Of a stretch of 64,000 nucleotides of DNA, positions 38,638-49,032 are shown piece after piece. The first letter of the stretch is position 1; the number at the start of each line of letters is the position of its first letter. The notes beneath the pieces were generated by a model. That model was not told the DNA's origin. It made no database searches and saw only the letters and a list, made by a program, of their open reading frames with translations. This stretch comes from Thermovibrio sp. (lineage in GTDB: Bacteria > Aquificota > Aquificia > Desulfurobacteriales > Desulfurobacteriaceae). The DNA is taken from NCBI GenBank assembly GCA_015490195.1, contig WFYG01000019.1, positions 1-64,000 on the forward strand, given 5' to 3'. Made by a program: the position numbers and the translations under genes.

Positions 38638-39656
38638 ACCCACCTTTCAGGCCTGTAGGCGCACACTCTCGGGAAAACTCTCTTGCGTAGCCTCTTCCTT
38701 ATCTCGTGAGCCAGTTCCTCATCCTCCTGGTAAGTCCTGTCAAATCCCACCCTTAGAGTGTAGTACTTGCCTATCTTTTCCACCCGCACGTAGGGAAGGC
38801 CTTTCAGCTTCTCTGTCAGTTTTATGAGCCTCTCGGCAGAAGTATCTGTTGCAACTTGAACGCAGTAGTAGTCTTCATCTCTTGAAAGGGAGCTCTTCCC
38901 GGTTTTTTGAGTAACTTTTCCTGGAATTTCCTTCTTGGTAGAATTCTGGAGTTCTACAGCAGTTACCTCGGCTACAGGAACGGAACTGGCCTTTCCTTCT
39001 TTCTTCACCGGCTTTTCTTCAACAGTTCCTGATGAAGTTGATTGAGGGTTCTCAGAACCTTTTTCATTAGAGGAATTCCCTCTCTTCTCAACAGAGCTCC
39101 CCATAGCAACCTTCCGGAGATTCTCCTCGTTCTGTCTCAGTTCAGAGTATTTGACTGTAAGCACCCTGTTGTTACCCGACTTAAACCACTTTGCCCCTAA
39201 AAAGACGCCGCCTAAAACAATAATCAGGGCAACAGCGTAGAGAATTTTTTTCAGCTTTTTTCTGAGAGTAATGTCTCTCTGAAATGCAAGGAGCTCCTTT
39301 CTTATCTCGTTATCCTGGGTATAGTTCATAAATTCACTTGGAATAGAGATAATCCTTTTCCATAGGTATTCTCTGATTATAAACTTAAGTATGTCCTGCT
39401 GTTCATCTGGAAGTTCACCAAAACGACAGAAGAAACTTTCATCTTTAGGTTGACACAAAAGTTTAATATCTGGAATAACAAGCTCGTTGTAGGCGTCGTA
39501 GGGAAATATAAAATCGGCAACAACCTCCTCTTTTCCTTCAAGTAGAGGAGATTTCTCAACAATAAGACCGGGAGCCCCCCACTTTAAAACTTTTAATCGT
39601 TTATTCCCTAATTTCAAGTAGGCTGGTATATTAAATAAGTTCTTACTTTCCCCCAT
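38613..39656 (-). CDS. SPOR-domain-like single-TM protein
   Basis: Internal TM (ILYAVALIIVLGGVFLGAKW); C-terminal YYCVQVATDTSAERLIKLTEKLKGLPYVRVEKIGKYYTLRVG. Confidence 0.65.
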   Translation of the reverse strand: MGESKNLFNIPAYLKLGNKRLKVLKWGAPGLIVEKSPLLEGKEEVVADFIFPYDAYNELVIPDIKLLCQPKDESFFCRFGELPDEQQDILKFIIREYLWKRIISIPSEFMNYTQDNEIRKELLAFQRDITLRKKLKKILYAVALIIVLGGVFLGAKWFKSGNNRVLTVKYSELRQNEENLRKVAMGSSVEKRGNSSNEKGSENPQSTSSGTVEEKPVKKEGKASSVPVAEVTAVELQNSTKKEIPGKVTQKTGKSSLSRDEDYYCVQVATDTSAERLIKLTEKLKGLPYVRVEKIGKYYTLRVGFDRTYQEDEELAHEIRKRLRKRVFPRVCAYRPERWVYPQAEAK

Positions 39657-39776
39657 TTCCTATCTCCTTTGTTCTAGCCGTATTTTATAGCTATTTTTGC
39701 TTAATGTATTAAATTGACTTAAAAGATACAAGTAAACCTTAAGATGCCTAACTGCGAATTTTATCAGGAGGGAGAG

Positions 39777-40784
39777 ATGCCAAAAACAGTTGCAAAGTAC
39801 TGGGAACCACTGGAAGGTGGAAAAGTTAAATGCACCCTGTGCCCCAGGGGATGTATCATACCAGACGGAGGCAAAGGGTTCTGTCTGGTAAGGATAAACG
39901 AAGGAGGAACCCTTTACACAACCATCTACTCTGAAATAACCTCTGCAAACTACGATCCTATAGAGAAAAAGCCACTCTACCACTTTTACCCGGGAACTGT
40001 AATCTTCTCAATCGGAACAAACGGCTGCAATCTTGACTGTAAGTCGTGTCAGAACTGGGAGATATCAAGACGGGATACACCACACCTTCGGCAGATATTC
40101 ACCCCGGAAATGGCCGTTGAATACGCAGGTCGTTACGGATCTGTTGGAATTGCCTACACCTACAACGACCCGATAATCTGGTTTGAGTACGTGAAAGACA
40201 CGGCAGAGAAAGTAAAAGAGGCAGGCCTTAAGAACGTTATGGTTACAAACGGAAACATAAATATTGAGGCGCTGAGGGAGCTCCTTCCCTTAATAGACGC
40301 CTTCAACGTAGATCTCAAAGGAATGGACAGAGAGTACTATCTGAAGTTCTCCTCGTTCCCCAACCCAAATGTGTGGCAGGTCTGCAAGGAAATTAAGAAG
40401 GCTGGAAAGCACCTTGAACTTACAAAACTTATAGTTCCCGGATTTGAGGAATTCACACCTGAAAATTTTGAACGGTACGCCAGATGGATAGCCGAAAACC
40501 TCGGTAAAGATGTTCCCCTTCACTACTCCCGCTTCTTCCCGGCTTACAAGCTTATGGACACTCCCCCTACCCCTGTTGAGGTTATAGACATGGCCTACGA
40601 TGTAAGCAAGGAGTACCTGTGGTACGTTTACGTGGGGAACGTAATTGAGCCGGAAAGGGAATCTACCTACTGTCCACAGTGCGGGGAGCTCTTAGTTAGA
40701 CGTGCGGGCTACAGCGTTGAAGTGCTCTTTACTCCAGACGGGAAGTGCCCCAGGTGTGGCAGACCGGTTGATTTCGTCTTTTAA
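39777..40784 (+). CDS. amrS: AmmeMemoRadiSam-system radical SAM enzyme (AmrS)
   Basis: CTLCPRGCIIPDGGKGFCLVR, GTNGCNLDCKSCQNWEISR; GGAGGG RBS before ATG 39777. Confidence 0.88.
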   Translation: MPKTVAKYWEPLEGGKVKCTLCPRGCIIPDGGKGFCLVRINEGGTLYTTIYSEITSANYDPIEKKPLYHFYPGTVIFSIGTNGCNLDCKSCQNWEISRRDTPHLRQIFTPEMAVEYAGRYGSVGIAYTYNDPIIWFEYVKDTAEKVKEAGLKNVMVTNGNINIEALRELLPLIDAFNVDLKGMDREYYLKFSSFPNPNVWQVCKEIKKAGKHLELTKLIVPGFEEFTPENFERYARWIAENLGKDVPLHYSRFFPAYKLMDTPPTPVEVIDMAYDVSKEYLWYVYVGNVIEPERESTYCPQCGELLVRRAGYSVEVLFTPDGKCPRCGRPVDFVF

Positions 40785-40844
40785 CCTAATAGATGTTTAA
40801 AGTGATAAAATTATTAATGTAGCCTAAATGTGAAGGAGGGAGAG

Positions 40845-41303
40845 ATGAGGCTCTTCAGCCCTGCTTTTGGAAACGGAGAGTTTATTCCGGTTAAGTACAC
40901 TTGCGACGGAGAAGACGTTTCTCCACCGCTACTGTTCCTTGACCCACCGGAAGAGACCCAGAGCTTTGCACTCCTTGTTGACGATCCCGACGCTCCGGCA
41001 GGAGTCTTCACCCACTGGATTATTTACGACATACCTGCCGCCTTTGAAGGACTGCCTGAAGACGTTCCCCCTGTTCCGGAACTGGAATACGGAATAAAGC
41101 AGGGAGTTAACGACTTTGGCAGACTCGGTTACGGCGGTCCCTGTCCTCCTCCCGGTAATCCCCACAGATACTTTTTCCTGCTCTTCGCACTGGACATACC
41201 TAATCTGGGAATAACTGCAGGAGTAAGAAAGCCTCAGTTCCTTGAAGCTATTGAAGGACACATACTGGCTCAAGACGAGCTTGTAGGACTTTACAGCAGG
41301 TAA
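40845..41303 (+). CDS. YbhB/YbcL family phosphatidylethanolamine-binding protein
   Basis: IPVKYTCDGEDVSPPLLF, LLVDDPDAPAGVFTHWIIYDIP, YGGPCPPPGNPHRYFFLLFALD. Confidence 0.94.
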   Translation: MRLFSPAFGNGEFIPVKYTCDGEDVSPPLLFLDPPEETQSFALLVDDPDAPAGVFTHWIIYDIPAAFEGLPEDVPPVPELEYGIKQGVNDFGRLGYGGPCPPPGNPHRYFFLLFALDIPNLGITAGVRKPQFLEAIEGHILAQDELVGLYSR

Positions 41304-41317
41304 TAAATTTTCTGTTT

Positions 41318-42580
41318 ATGGAAAATCTGTTCATCCCTGTAGGCGGCGGAAACGAAATAGGAGCAAGTTGTTATCTCTACATAGTATCTGGGAAACGAAT
41401 TCTTGTAGATTCGGGGATAAGGTTTTCCAAAAGGGAACCTTATCCAGATTTTAAATTTCTTAAAGCCCTTGCTCCGGAGCTTGACGCCATAATTATTACC
41501 CACGCCCACGTTGACCACTGCGGAAGCGTTCACCTCCTCTCAAACCTCTATCCGGAAACTCCCATTTACACCACCCACGAAACAGCTCAGCTCTTAGCCC
41601 TTATGGTTGAAGATGCGATAAAAGTAAGGTACATAGCTGAAAGGAACTCTTCAGAGGAGTGGAAAGAATACAGGCTTTTAGATGAATCCCTCTCCCGCGT
41701 TGAAAGAAGGGAGTTCTTTGACAGGATAGAGCTGGAAGACGTTGAAATAGTTCTCCACCCGGCAGGACACGTTCTTGGAGCCTCCTCTGTTGCCATACAC
41801 TACGGTGAGAGTTCCTCCGTTTTCCACTCGGGGGATATCTCCCTATCTCTCCAGAGAACTGTTGGAAGGGCGGAGCTCCCGCCCGAAAAAGCTTCCCTCT
41901 TAGTTCTGGAAAGCACCTACTACTATTCGGATCGCCGTTTCCAGAGAGAAAAAGACGAAAGGGAGCTCCTTGAAACTGTAAAGAAAAGCGTGGAGAGAGG
42001 CGGCAAAGTTCTTATTCCTGCCTTTGCTCTGGGAAGGGCGCAGGAGATACTCCTTCTGCTCTCTGAAGGAATGAGGGAAGGCTTACTTCCTCCTATAACT
42101 GTTTACGTTGACGGTCTGGCAAGAGACGTTTCTACGATCTACGAAAACCTTCTAAACAGGCCTCTCTTCAACTACTATGTCCAGCCGGCTCCCTCCTATC
42201 AGGGACTCTCTTTTAAGGAAGCCTGCAGAGAGAACCTTAGAGAAGCCGACTGTATACTCTCCACATCGGGAATGCTCGTTGAAGGAACCCCCTCGTTCAT
42301 CTACAGTAAACTCCTTGCCAAAGATCCGAGAAACTCCATAATATTCAGCGGTTACATGGCAGAAGAGAGCTTCGGTTACAGACTTTTAAATAGCAGAAAA
42401 CTTCTTTCTGCCTTCAGGTGTAGAATTGAGAAACACCACCTCTCTGCCCACTCCGACAGAGAAGAGTTAGAGGAGATATTAGACACTCTTACACCTGAGA
42501 AGACTGTCTTCGTTCACGGCTACCCGGAAGGAGAAGAGAGAAACAACCACGCTTTCAACAGAGAGGTTATAAGGTTTTGA
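41318..42580 (+). CDS. MBL-fold beta-CASP RNA/DNA exonuclease-family protein
   Basis: ITHAHVDHCGSVHLL, HPAGHVLGASSV, FHSGDISLSLQRTVG, HHLSAHSDREEL. Confidence 0.9.
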   Translation: MENLFIPVGGGNEIGASCYLYIVSGKRILVDSGIRFSKREPYPDFKFLKALAPELDAIIITHAHVDHCGSVHLLSNLYPETPIYTTHETAQLLALMVEDAIKVRYIAERNSSEEWKEYRLLDESLSRVERREFFDRIELEDVEIVLHPAGHVLGASSVAIHYGESSSVFHSGDISLSLQRTVGRAELPPEKASLLVLESTYYYSDRRFQREKDERELLETVKKSVERGGKVLIPAFALGRAQEILLLLSEGMREGLLPPITVYVDGLARDVSTIYENLLNRPLFNYYVQPAPSYQGLSFKEACRENLREADCILSTSGMLVEGTPSFIYSKLLAKDPRNSIIFSGYMAEESFGYRLLNSRKLLSAFRCRIEKHHLSAHSDREELEEILDTLTPEKTVFVHGYPEGEERNNHAFNREVIRF

Positions 42581-44037
42581 AAGTTTACTTAGGCTACCCT
42601 CTCTCTTACACAAACGACAGAGAGTTTAAGTTGAAAGATAACTTCCTTCAAGAGATAGGAGTTGACTATCTCTCTGTTCCCGTTGAGGTGAAGAAAAAAC
42701 TCCTCTCACTGCTTGAAAGTGTAGACAAGAAAAACTTCCTCTTTATAGGAGAGGTTTTCTACGACGGTATAGACCTGCTTGAGTTCGCCCTATTTCCCCT
42801 TGAGCCCCACTCTTTTGAAGAGGTAATCCTTCCAGGCTACGTTTACGGAAAATCCACTTTTCTTATAAGAAACCTGTTTAAAAACTCCTTTGGGAAGAAG
42901 ATCTCCATCTACTACGACTTCAACTTCTTCAGCAAAGAGAGCGTTGTTATTAATATCGGCTACACAAAGTCTTCGGTATCTTTAGGCGGAGAACTCCTAT
43001 TTGTCCTTCCGTTTGGCGAGTTCCATCTTGTTGACGTTCTCGGGAACTACCTGTTTAACCGATTTCTGGGAGAGACAGGTATCTCCAACGCCACTTTAAG
43101 AAAGGAGGGAGTTAGAGGTAACGTCCTTGACATCTGCAGGAGTTCCGCAGCCCGTCTTCTTTTCGGGAGAAGTAACCGTGTAGAGATTCCCCTCTTCAAC
43201 TACAGCAGAGAAGTTCCAGAGTGGGAAGTGGAGCTTGTCCTGACTCCAATTGTAGGAAATGCCCGCTTTGGAGAGTCAATTAGAAGCCCTTCAGACTTTA
43301 GCTCCTCTCTGATTCTGTCTCTCTACACCTACGAGGAACTCTTCAGAGAACGGTTAAAGGTTCAGGAAGTGATAATTATAGGAAGGCTTCGCTGGCCTTT
43401 TGTTAAAGCGGTTTCCGGAGTATTTCCGGTAAAAGTAAGAGAGCTCAGCGGGAAGGAACTCCTTTCTCTTAGTCCGGTTAACAGGAACTTTAAACTACCT
43501 GTCAGAAAGTTCTCTCAGGAAAAGTCGGTTGTAAGAGCTCCCCTGATAGAGAGCCAGCCTGAAGAGTTTTCCCTTTCTGCTCTGAGAAGACACTTTAACA
43601 GCAGAAATCCTAATGGAGTAGGCATAATAGAAAAACTCGCAAAGGCAAACCAAAGCAGGAAAAACCTTATTTCTTTTATTTACGAAATTCTGACGATAAT
43701 GAGGAGGAGCTCCCCCAGAAACACCACCGACATTGCCTATCTCAACAGCTCCATAGCGGCACTTTCCCAGATAGAGATACCGGACGAACTGTTTGAAAAG
43801 GTTGAGAGGGAACTTACAGACAAGGCCTTTAACTGGAACCTTCCGTTTGAGACGAAACTGAACATTCTCTACTTCTGCAACAGGTTTAAAGACAGACTGC
43901 AGAACTCAAAGCTCTCTGTCTTTCCACCGCTAATGTTAAGTTACATAAGGGAGAGAAAACTTGCTGAAGGAGAGAAAAACTTTATAAGAACAGTAGCCGA
44001 AGTTTTTTTCACTTCTTCCGGAACTACCAGCTCATAA
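42577..44037 (+). CDS. hypothetical protein, possibly a divergent actin/Hsp70-fold protein
   Basis: 486-aa ORF, 4-nt overlap with beta-CASP gene; segments resembling phosphate-2 (VVINIGYTKSSVSLGG) and adenosine (VQEVIIIGRLRWPFVKAVSGVFPVKV) motifs. Confidence 0.55.
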   Translation: MKVYLGYPLSYTNDREFKLKDNFLQEIGVDYLSVPVEVKKKLLSLLESVDKKNFLFIGEVFYDGIDLLEFALFPLEPHSFEEVILPGYVYGKSTFLIRNLFKNSFGKKISIYYDFNFFSKESVVINIGYTKSSVSLGGELLFVLPFGEFHLVDVLGNYLFNRFLGETGISNATLRKEGVRGNVLDICRSSAARLLFGRSNRVEIPLFNYSREVPEWEVELVLTPIVGNARFGESIRSPSDFSSSLILSLYTYEELFRERLKVQEVIIIGRLRWPFVKAVSGVFPVKVRELSGKELLSLSPVNRNFKLPVRKFSQEKSVVRAPLIESQPEEFSLSALRRHFNSRNPNGVGIIEKLAKANQSRKNLISFIYEILTIMRRSSPRNTTDIAYLNSSIAALSQIEIPDELFEKVERELTDKAFNWNLPFETKLNILYFCNRFKDRLQNSKLSVFPPLMLSYIRERKLAEGEKNFIRTVAEVFFTSSGTTSS

Positions 44038-46054
44038 AGAAACGGAGGCCAATATAGCTTGTAGAGGAGCTCCCCATGCTGTTAAGAATTTCCAGACTGC
44101 ACTTTTTACCCGGCTTCAGTACAAGGCCAAAACCCACTTCTTGGACAACGTAACTTCCCGAGAATCTGTAAAGCCTGTCATAGACAAGACGCAGCTTCGT
44201 TGAAAACTCTGGAAACTTCCAGAAGTTTAAAGGAGTATCGGCCGTTGCCTTAAAGTACCTTACACCTCTCTCCCCCGGCCTGAGAGCAAGGCCAACGTTC
44301 CTGTAGAACTCCCTGAGGTTGAAAGTTGAAAGACCGCCGGAGAAAATCCTGTAGTCGGCAGAGAGCTCCGTCTTAAAAACGCCCCCCTTAACACCGAAAA
44401 CGGCGCCCCAGTCGCCTCTGTGTCCATGCCCCCACTCTCTTATTCCGCCAACCCTGAAGTTCCTGTACTCTCTGTAGAAGGCTAAAAGGGATTGGGTGGA
44501 GCTCCCGTTTGAAACAGCTGCGAAGGAGAAATCTCTGTACGAGATAATCCCCAGGCCGTAATCACTGCTTCCCCTTTCCCCGTTAAAGCTGTGGTAGAAG
44601 GCAGAGACCTTTAAACCCTTTAAGCGGTAAGACAAACCCGGAAGGTAATCACTGAAAAGCGGTTTTATAGAAACAGGCTGCAGTCCAAACCTGTAGTTCC
44701 TACCCTCGGTGTAAAGCTCCTCAAGGTGCCACAGCTTCCCGTGGTTCCTTTGATAGAGGAAGTTATCAGCAGTATTCCCCCAAATGATATAGTCTAACTT
44801 CGTATTCCTTCCTGTTGCAAACTGAAAGGAGAAGCTATCACTATAGGCTTTTAACCTGTAGGTTGAGTGCCAGAAGCCCACGTGCTTGTAAGTAGCCCAT
44901 CCTTCGTACTCAAGCTGAGTCGGGTAGAACCTCTGAGGGAAGTTGGCGTACTCTCCCCACACGTTAAAGTAATTTCTCACCTTAACCCTCTCCCCTCTGT
45001 AAACTTCAGGAAGCCTGACTCCCCATCTGTAGCCGCCAAACACCCCGTAAGCCCCTCCGCTTCCAGCTGCACCTTTCAGGAAGAGAACTCCTCTCCAAAA
45101 AGGGTAGTCAACTTCTCCTCCCAGCTCGTTGCCTATAAGCCTCCCCCCTGAAGTTTCAAACCTTGCAGCGTACAGAGAGACAGGAAAATCTTTTAAAGAA
45201 AAGGAGTAGGAGAGCTTACCGAATTTCATACCGTCTATTGTCGGCCGGAAAATGAACCCTTCATCTCTTACCTCTTCCCTGTAGCCGTAAGAGGTTATCC
45301 CCTTTTGCCAGTAACCTCCGGTTAAGGTAAGACTGTTCAGCCGGAGCTCCTCCCAACCTCCCAAACGGCCGTTCTGTGAAACTCCAGAGACTCTAAGGTT
45401 CCTTCCTTCGTACCTAAAGAAAATGCCACTTTTAAAAACTGCCGGCCTGTCCCCTCTGGCATCCATAATCCTGTAAGCACCGAAGGTAAAGTTTCTCCAG
45501 TCAACTCCAAAAACTGCTATGTCAACGTCATCTTCACCGCTACCGTTCATAAGCAGGTAACGCCCCTCATAGCCGGCTATCTGGTTCCAGAAAATGCTCA
45601 TATTTCCGTCTGAGTACCTAAAGCTTCCTCCCCACAGATAATCTTTGAAAAGAGCAGGAACTGAAAAGAGCTGCTTTCCCGCCTTCAGAGTAAGCTTTTT
45701 AAAGAGGAATCCCCTCTTTCTGAAGTAGAGCTCTTTAACGTCAAAGGTCTTAATCCCTCCGTAGAACAGAGAATCTCTATTTGACGTGAAGGCATTTACA
45801 AAAGGAACCTTCGTAGTTCCGGTTACCACAGAAACCTTAAAAGAGGTACTCTCACTTACAGAGAAGCAGTTGCTCAGCTCTAGCCGGTAGTAGTAGCCAG
45901 ACTTTCTCTCCTTCCACTTCTCAAGGCCTAATTCTCTGGTATAGTCTCCTTTAAGGTTAACCTTGTAAAATCCCGTTTCACCCGACAGTTTAAACGCCTT
46001 AGAGGTTGAAGGGAGAAGAAGGAAAAGCACAAGAGCTACAGCAGTTGATTTCAA
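44024..46054 (-). CDS. hypothetical outer-membrane beta-barrel protein
   Basis: Signal peptide; alternating aromatic/hydrophobic strands throughout; terminal ..SYIGLRFFMSW. Confidence 0.7.
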   Translation of the reverse strand: MKSTAVALVLFLLLPSTSKAFKLSGETGFYKVNLKGDYTRELGLEKWKERKSGYYYRLELSNCFSVSESTSFKVSVVTGTTKVPFVNAFTSNRDSLFYGGIKTFDVKELYFRKRGFLFKKLTLKAGKQLFSVPALFKDYLWGGSFRYSDGNMSIFWNQIAGYEGRYLLMNGSGEDDVDIAVFGVDWRNFTFGAYRIMDARGDRPAVFKSGIFFRYEGRNLRVSGVSQNGRLGGWEELRLNSLTLTGGYWQKGITSYGYREEVRDEGFIFRPTIDGMKFGKLSYSFSLKDFPVSLYAARFETSGGRLIGNELGGEVDYPFWRGVLFLKGAAGSGGAYGVFGGYRWGVRLPEVYRGERVKVRNYFNVWGEYANFPQRFYPTQLEYEGWATYKHVGFWHSTYRLKAYSDSFSFQFATGRNTKLDYIIWGNTADNFLYQRNHGKLWHLEELYTEGRNYRFGLQPVSIKPLFSDYLPGLSYRLKGLKVSAFYHSFNGERGSSDYGLGIISYRDFSFAAVSNGSSTQSLLAFYREYRNFRVGGIREWGHGHRGDWGAVFGVKGGVFKTELSADYRIFSGGLSTFNLREFYRNVGLALRPGERGVRYFKATADTPLNFWKFPEFSTKLRLVYDRLYRFSGSYVVQEVGFGLVLKPGKKCSLEILNSMGSSSTSYIGLRFFMSW

Positions 46055-46112
46055 GGTTCCTCCAAAATACCTTAAGTTTACATTATTCAGATTTTACGAT
46101 AAAGGTGGTGGT

Positions 46113-46880
46113 ATGAAACTGGTCGCCCACGTTCCAGGAAGAGAAATACTGGAAAACCCACAGCTCATAGAGAGGTTTACAGAAGCCGGACTGGGGGTAG
46201 AACTCCAACTAACGGCACAGGTTTTAGACTCTCTTACACTTAAAGAGTTCGGAAAACTAAAGAAGCTTGCAGGAGAGTTGCCCGTAACCGTCCACGCTCC
46301 CTTCATAGACCTGAACCCGGGGGCTTTAGACCCCTACATCCTTAAAGCCACCAGAGACCGTTTTTTTGAGGCTGTAACGGCTGCAAAAGTCCTCTCTGCA
46401 GAGGTGATAGTCTTCCACACAGGCTACCATCCCCAGAGGGCAGACCCCTTCTACAGAAGTTGGTTTGAAAGAGCACTTGAAACCTTCAGGGAAGTCTCCT
46501 CAATCTGGAACGGAAAAATTGCCCTTGAGAACGTCTTTGACAAAAACCCTAAAAACCTAAAAAAATTTGTAAAAAACCTTCCAGAAAACGTTGGAGTCTG
46601 CTTAGACGTAGGCCACATGAACCTCTTCTCAGAAGTTCCAGTTTCGTTGTGGTTTGAGATGCTGGGAAACAGAATCTACGAGTTCCACCTCCACGACAAC
46701 TTAGGAATTCAAGACAGCCATCTTCCCATGGGATTAGGAACGGTAAACTATCCAGAAGTGTTTGCTCAGATGGAAAAGCTGAAACAGGAGTATATTTTAA
46801 ACCTTGAAAACAAAAGCTACGACGATGTTATAAAGAGCCTTGACTACCTTAGGAGGAATACTGAATGGAGAGAGATATAG
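46113..46880 (+). CDS. sugar phosphate isomerase/epimerase (TIM barrel, xylose isomerase-like)
   Basis: VTVHAPFIDLNPGA, IALENVFD, VGVCLDVGHMNLF, EFHLHDN. Confidence 0.85.
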   Translation: MKLVAHVPGREILENPQLIERFTEAGLGVELQLTAQVLDSLTLKEFGKLKKLAGELPVTVHAPFIDLNPGALDPYILKATRDRFFEAVTAAKVLSAEVIVFHTGYHPQRADPFYRSWFERALETFREVSSIWNGKIALENVFDKNPKNLKKFVKNLPENVGVCLDVGHMNLFSEVPVSLWFEMLGNRIYEFHLHDNLGIQDSHLPMGLGTVNYPEVFAQMEKLKQEYILNLENKSYDDVIKSLDYLRRNTEWREI

Positions 46881-47398
46881 TAATCTACCCAGCTGACGTG
46901 TTAAAGGAGAAGGCCGAAGAGGTTGAAGAGTTTAACCAGGAAGTAAGAGACCTTGTGAACGACATGTTTGAGACGATGTACAAAAGAGGTGGCGTAGGAC
47001 TTGCCGCCAATCAGGTTGGAGTTTTAAAGAGAGTTATCGTTATAGACCTTCATTCAAGAACGGAGAAACAGGGGAAGGAGCAGCTCGTCCTGATAAATCC
47101 TGAAATAATCTCCCAGGAAGGGGAAGTCGTAAAAGAGGAGGGCTGCCTCTCTCTGCCGGGACTTTACAGGAAAGTGAAGAGAGCTGCCTATGTAAAGGTA
47201 AAGGCACAGAACGTTGAAGGGGAAGAGTTTGAACTTGAGGCTGAAGGATTACTTGCAAGAGCTCTCCAGCATGAAATAGATCACCTCAACGGTATCGTTT
47301 TTATAGACAGACTCTCCCCCATTCAGAAGAGACTCGCCCTTGAGAAGTACAGAAAGCTCAAGAGGAAGTACGAAAGAGAACTTGCCAAGAAGAGATAA
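46865..47398 (+). CDS. def: peptide deformylase
   Basis: GGVGLAANQVGVLKR, EEGCLSLPGLY, LQHEIDHLNGIVFIDRLS. Confidence 0.96.
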   Translation: MERDIVIYPADVLKEKAEEVEEFNQEVRDLVNDMFETMYKRGGVGLAANQVGVLKRVIVIDLHSRTEKQGKEQLVLINPEIISQEGEVVKEEGCLSLPGLYRKVKRAAYVKVKAQNVEGEEFELEAEGLLARALQHEIDHLNGIVFIDRLSPIQKRLALEKYRKLKRKYERELAKKR

Positions 47399-47418
47399 GC
47401 CTTAGAGAGGAGGGAGAG

Positions 47419-49032
47419 ATGAAACTCTTAAAAGCTCAAGAGATGGCACAGATAGACAAGGAGACGATAGAGACCATAGGCATTCCCGGAATTGTTCTTA
47501 TGGAAAACGCCTCAAGGGGTGTTGCCGAGGTAATATACAGGTACGTGAAGGGGAGCTCCGTTTTAGTCGTCTGCGGAAAGGGAAACAACGGAGGGGACGG
47601 CCTAGCAGCTGCAAGGCACCTTTACAACCTCGGCTATGAAGTTGAAGTCGTTCTAACGGCACAGCCGGAATCCCTGAAAGGAGACGCAAAGAAGAACTAC
47701 GAGATAATCTCCAAACTGCCGGTTCCCGTTCATGTAATAGACAGCGAAGAGAGACTCATAGAGCTCTACGAACTCCTTAAAGAGAGCGAAATAGTAGTTG
47801 ACGCTCTCTTTGGAACAGGTCTATCAAAGCCGTTAGAGGGTTTCTACGCCGATGTAGTTGACCTTATTAACAGGTCAAACAGAACCGTAGTCTCAGTAGA
47901 TATCCCTTCAGGCCTCTCTGCAGATACCGGTAAAGAGATAGGGAAACACGTAGTTGCCGACTTTACGGTAACGTTTGCTTTCCCAAAAATTGCCCACGTC
48001 TTCCCTCCTGCCTGTGAAAACTGCGGAAGAATTTTCGTAACAGACATCTCAATTCCGGAAGACGTTCCGTTCCTGATAGGCCCCGAAAGGTACCTTCTAA
48101 CTGCCGACGAAGTTCTCTTCACACTTCCCCCACGGGAGATAATGGACCACAAGTATACCTTTGGCCATGTTGCAGTTATAGGGGGCTCAACCGGTAAAAC
48201 GGGAGCTCCCTGTATGGCAGCAGAGGCCGTCTTAAGAACAGGAGCAGGCCTTTCAACAGTGATTGTTCCAGAGTCTCTCAACCAGATATTTGAAACAAAG
48301 CTTACGGAAGTTATGTCAATTCCCATAAAAGATGAGGGAAGGGGGTACTTCGGGATAGAAGAGCTTGACGCCGTATTAAAGACAGTAGAAAACGGGAAGT
48401 TCTCTACAGTTGTAGTTGGAATGGGTCTTGGAAACCACCCTGACACCTACGAGTTCGTTAGAGAGTTCGTAAAGTCCTGCAACCTCCCTATGGTAATTGA
48501 TGCAGACGGAATAAACGCCCTAGCAGAGAGTCCTGAGATACTGAAGACGAAAGAGACTCCCGTAATAATAACCCCCCACGTTGGGGAATTTGCCAGATTA
48601 ACAGGGAAAGATAAGGAAGAGATACTCTCTGCCCCCTACGACTTAGCCGCCGAATTTGCACAGCACTTTGGAGTAACCGTAGTTCTTAAGAGTGGAAGAA
48701 CAGTAGTAGCGACGAAAGAGGGAAAAGTTCACGTTAACGTAATTGGAAACCCGGGAATGGCAACGGCTGGAACCGGAGATATACTTGCAGGGGTTGTGGG
48801 AGCTCTCCTAGGAATGAGAATTGAGGAAGGAGATGCCGCCAGATTTGGAGTTTTCCTCCACTCTCTGGCAGGAGACATAGTCGCCAGAGAACTAACCCAG
48901 GAAGGAATGAAAGCCTGCGACCTCTTAGAAAAACTCCCATCTGCAATAAAGAAAATAAAAGAGATAGAGAAGAACCCTTCAAAGTCTAATTCTCCATTTG
49001 TAACAGAATTGAGAGAGATAGTGGGTGTATAG
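47419..49032 (+). CDS. nnr: bifunctional NAD(P)H-hydrate epimerase / ADP-dependent dehydratase
   Basis: VLVVCGKGNNGGDGLAAARHL; VIGGSTGKTGAPCMAAEAVLRTGAGL; GNPGMATAGTGDILAGVVGALL. Confidence 0.95.
   Translation: MKLLKAQEMAQIDKETIETIGIPGIVLMENASRGVAEVIYRYVKGSSVLVVCGKGNNGGDGLAAARHLYNLGYEVEVVLTAQPESLKGDAKKNYEIISKLPVPVHVIDSEERLIELYELLKESEIVVDALFGTGLSKPLEGFYADVVDLINRSNRTVVSVDIPSGLSADTGKEIGKHVVADFTVTFAFPKIAHVFPPACENCGRIFVTDISIPEDVPFLIGPERYLLTADEVLFTLPPREIMDHKYTFGHVAVIGGSTGKTGAPCMAAEAVLRTGAGLSTVIVPESLNQIFETKLTEVMSIPIKDEGRGYFGIEELDAVLKTVENGKFSTVVVGMGLGNHPDTYEFVREFVKSCNLPMVIDADGINALAESPEILKTKETPVIITPHVGEFARLTGKDKEEILSAPYDLAAEFAQHFGVTVVLKSGRTVVATKEGKVHVNVIGNPGMATAGTGDILAGVVGALLGMRIEEGDAARFGVFLHSLAGDIVARELTQEGMKACDLLEKLPSAIKKIKEIEKNPSKSNSPFVTELREIVGV

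Noticed and set aside
47844-48446. 200-aa minus-strand ORF
   Set aside because: Shadow ORF inside nnr.
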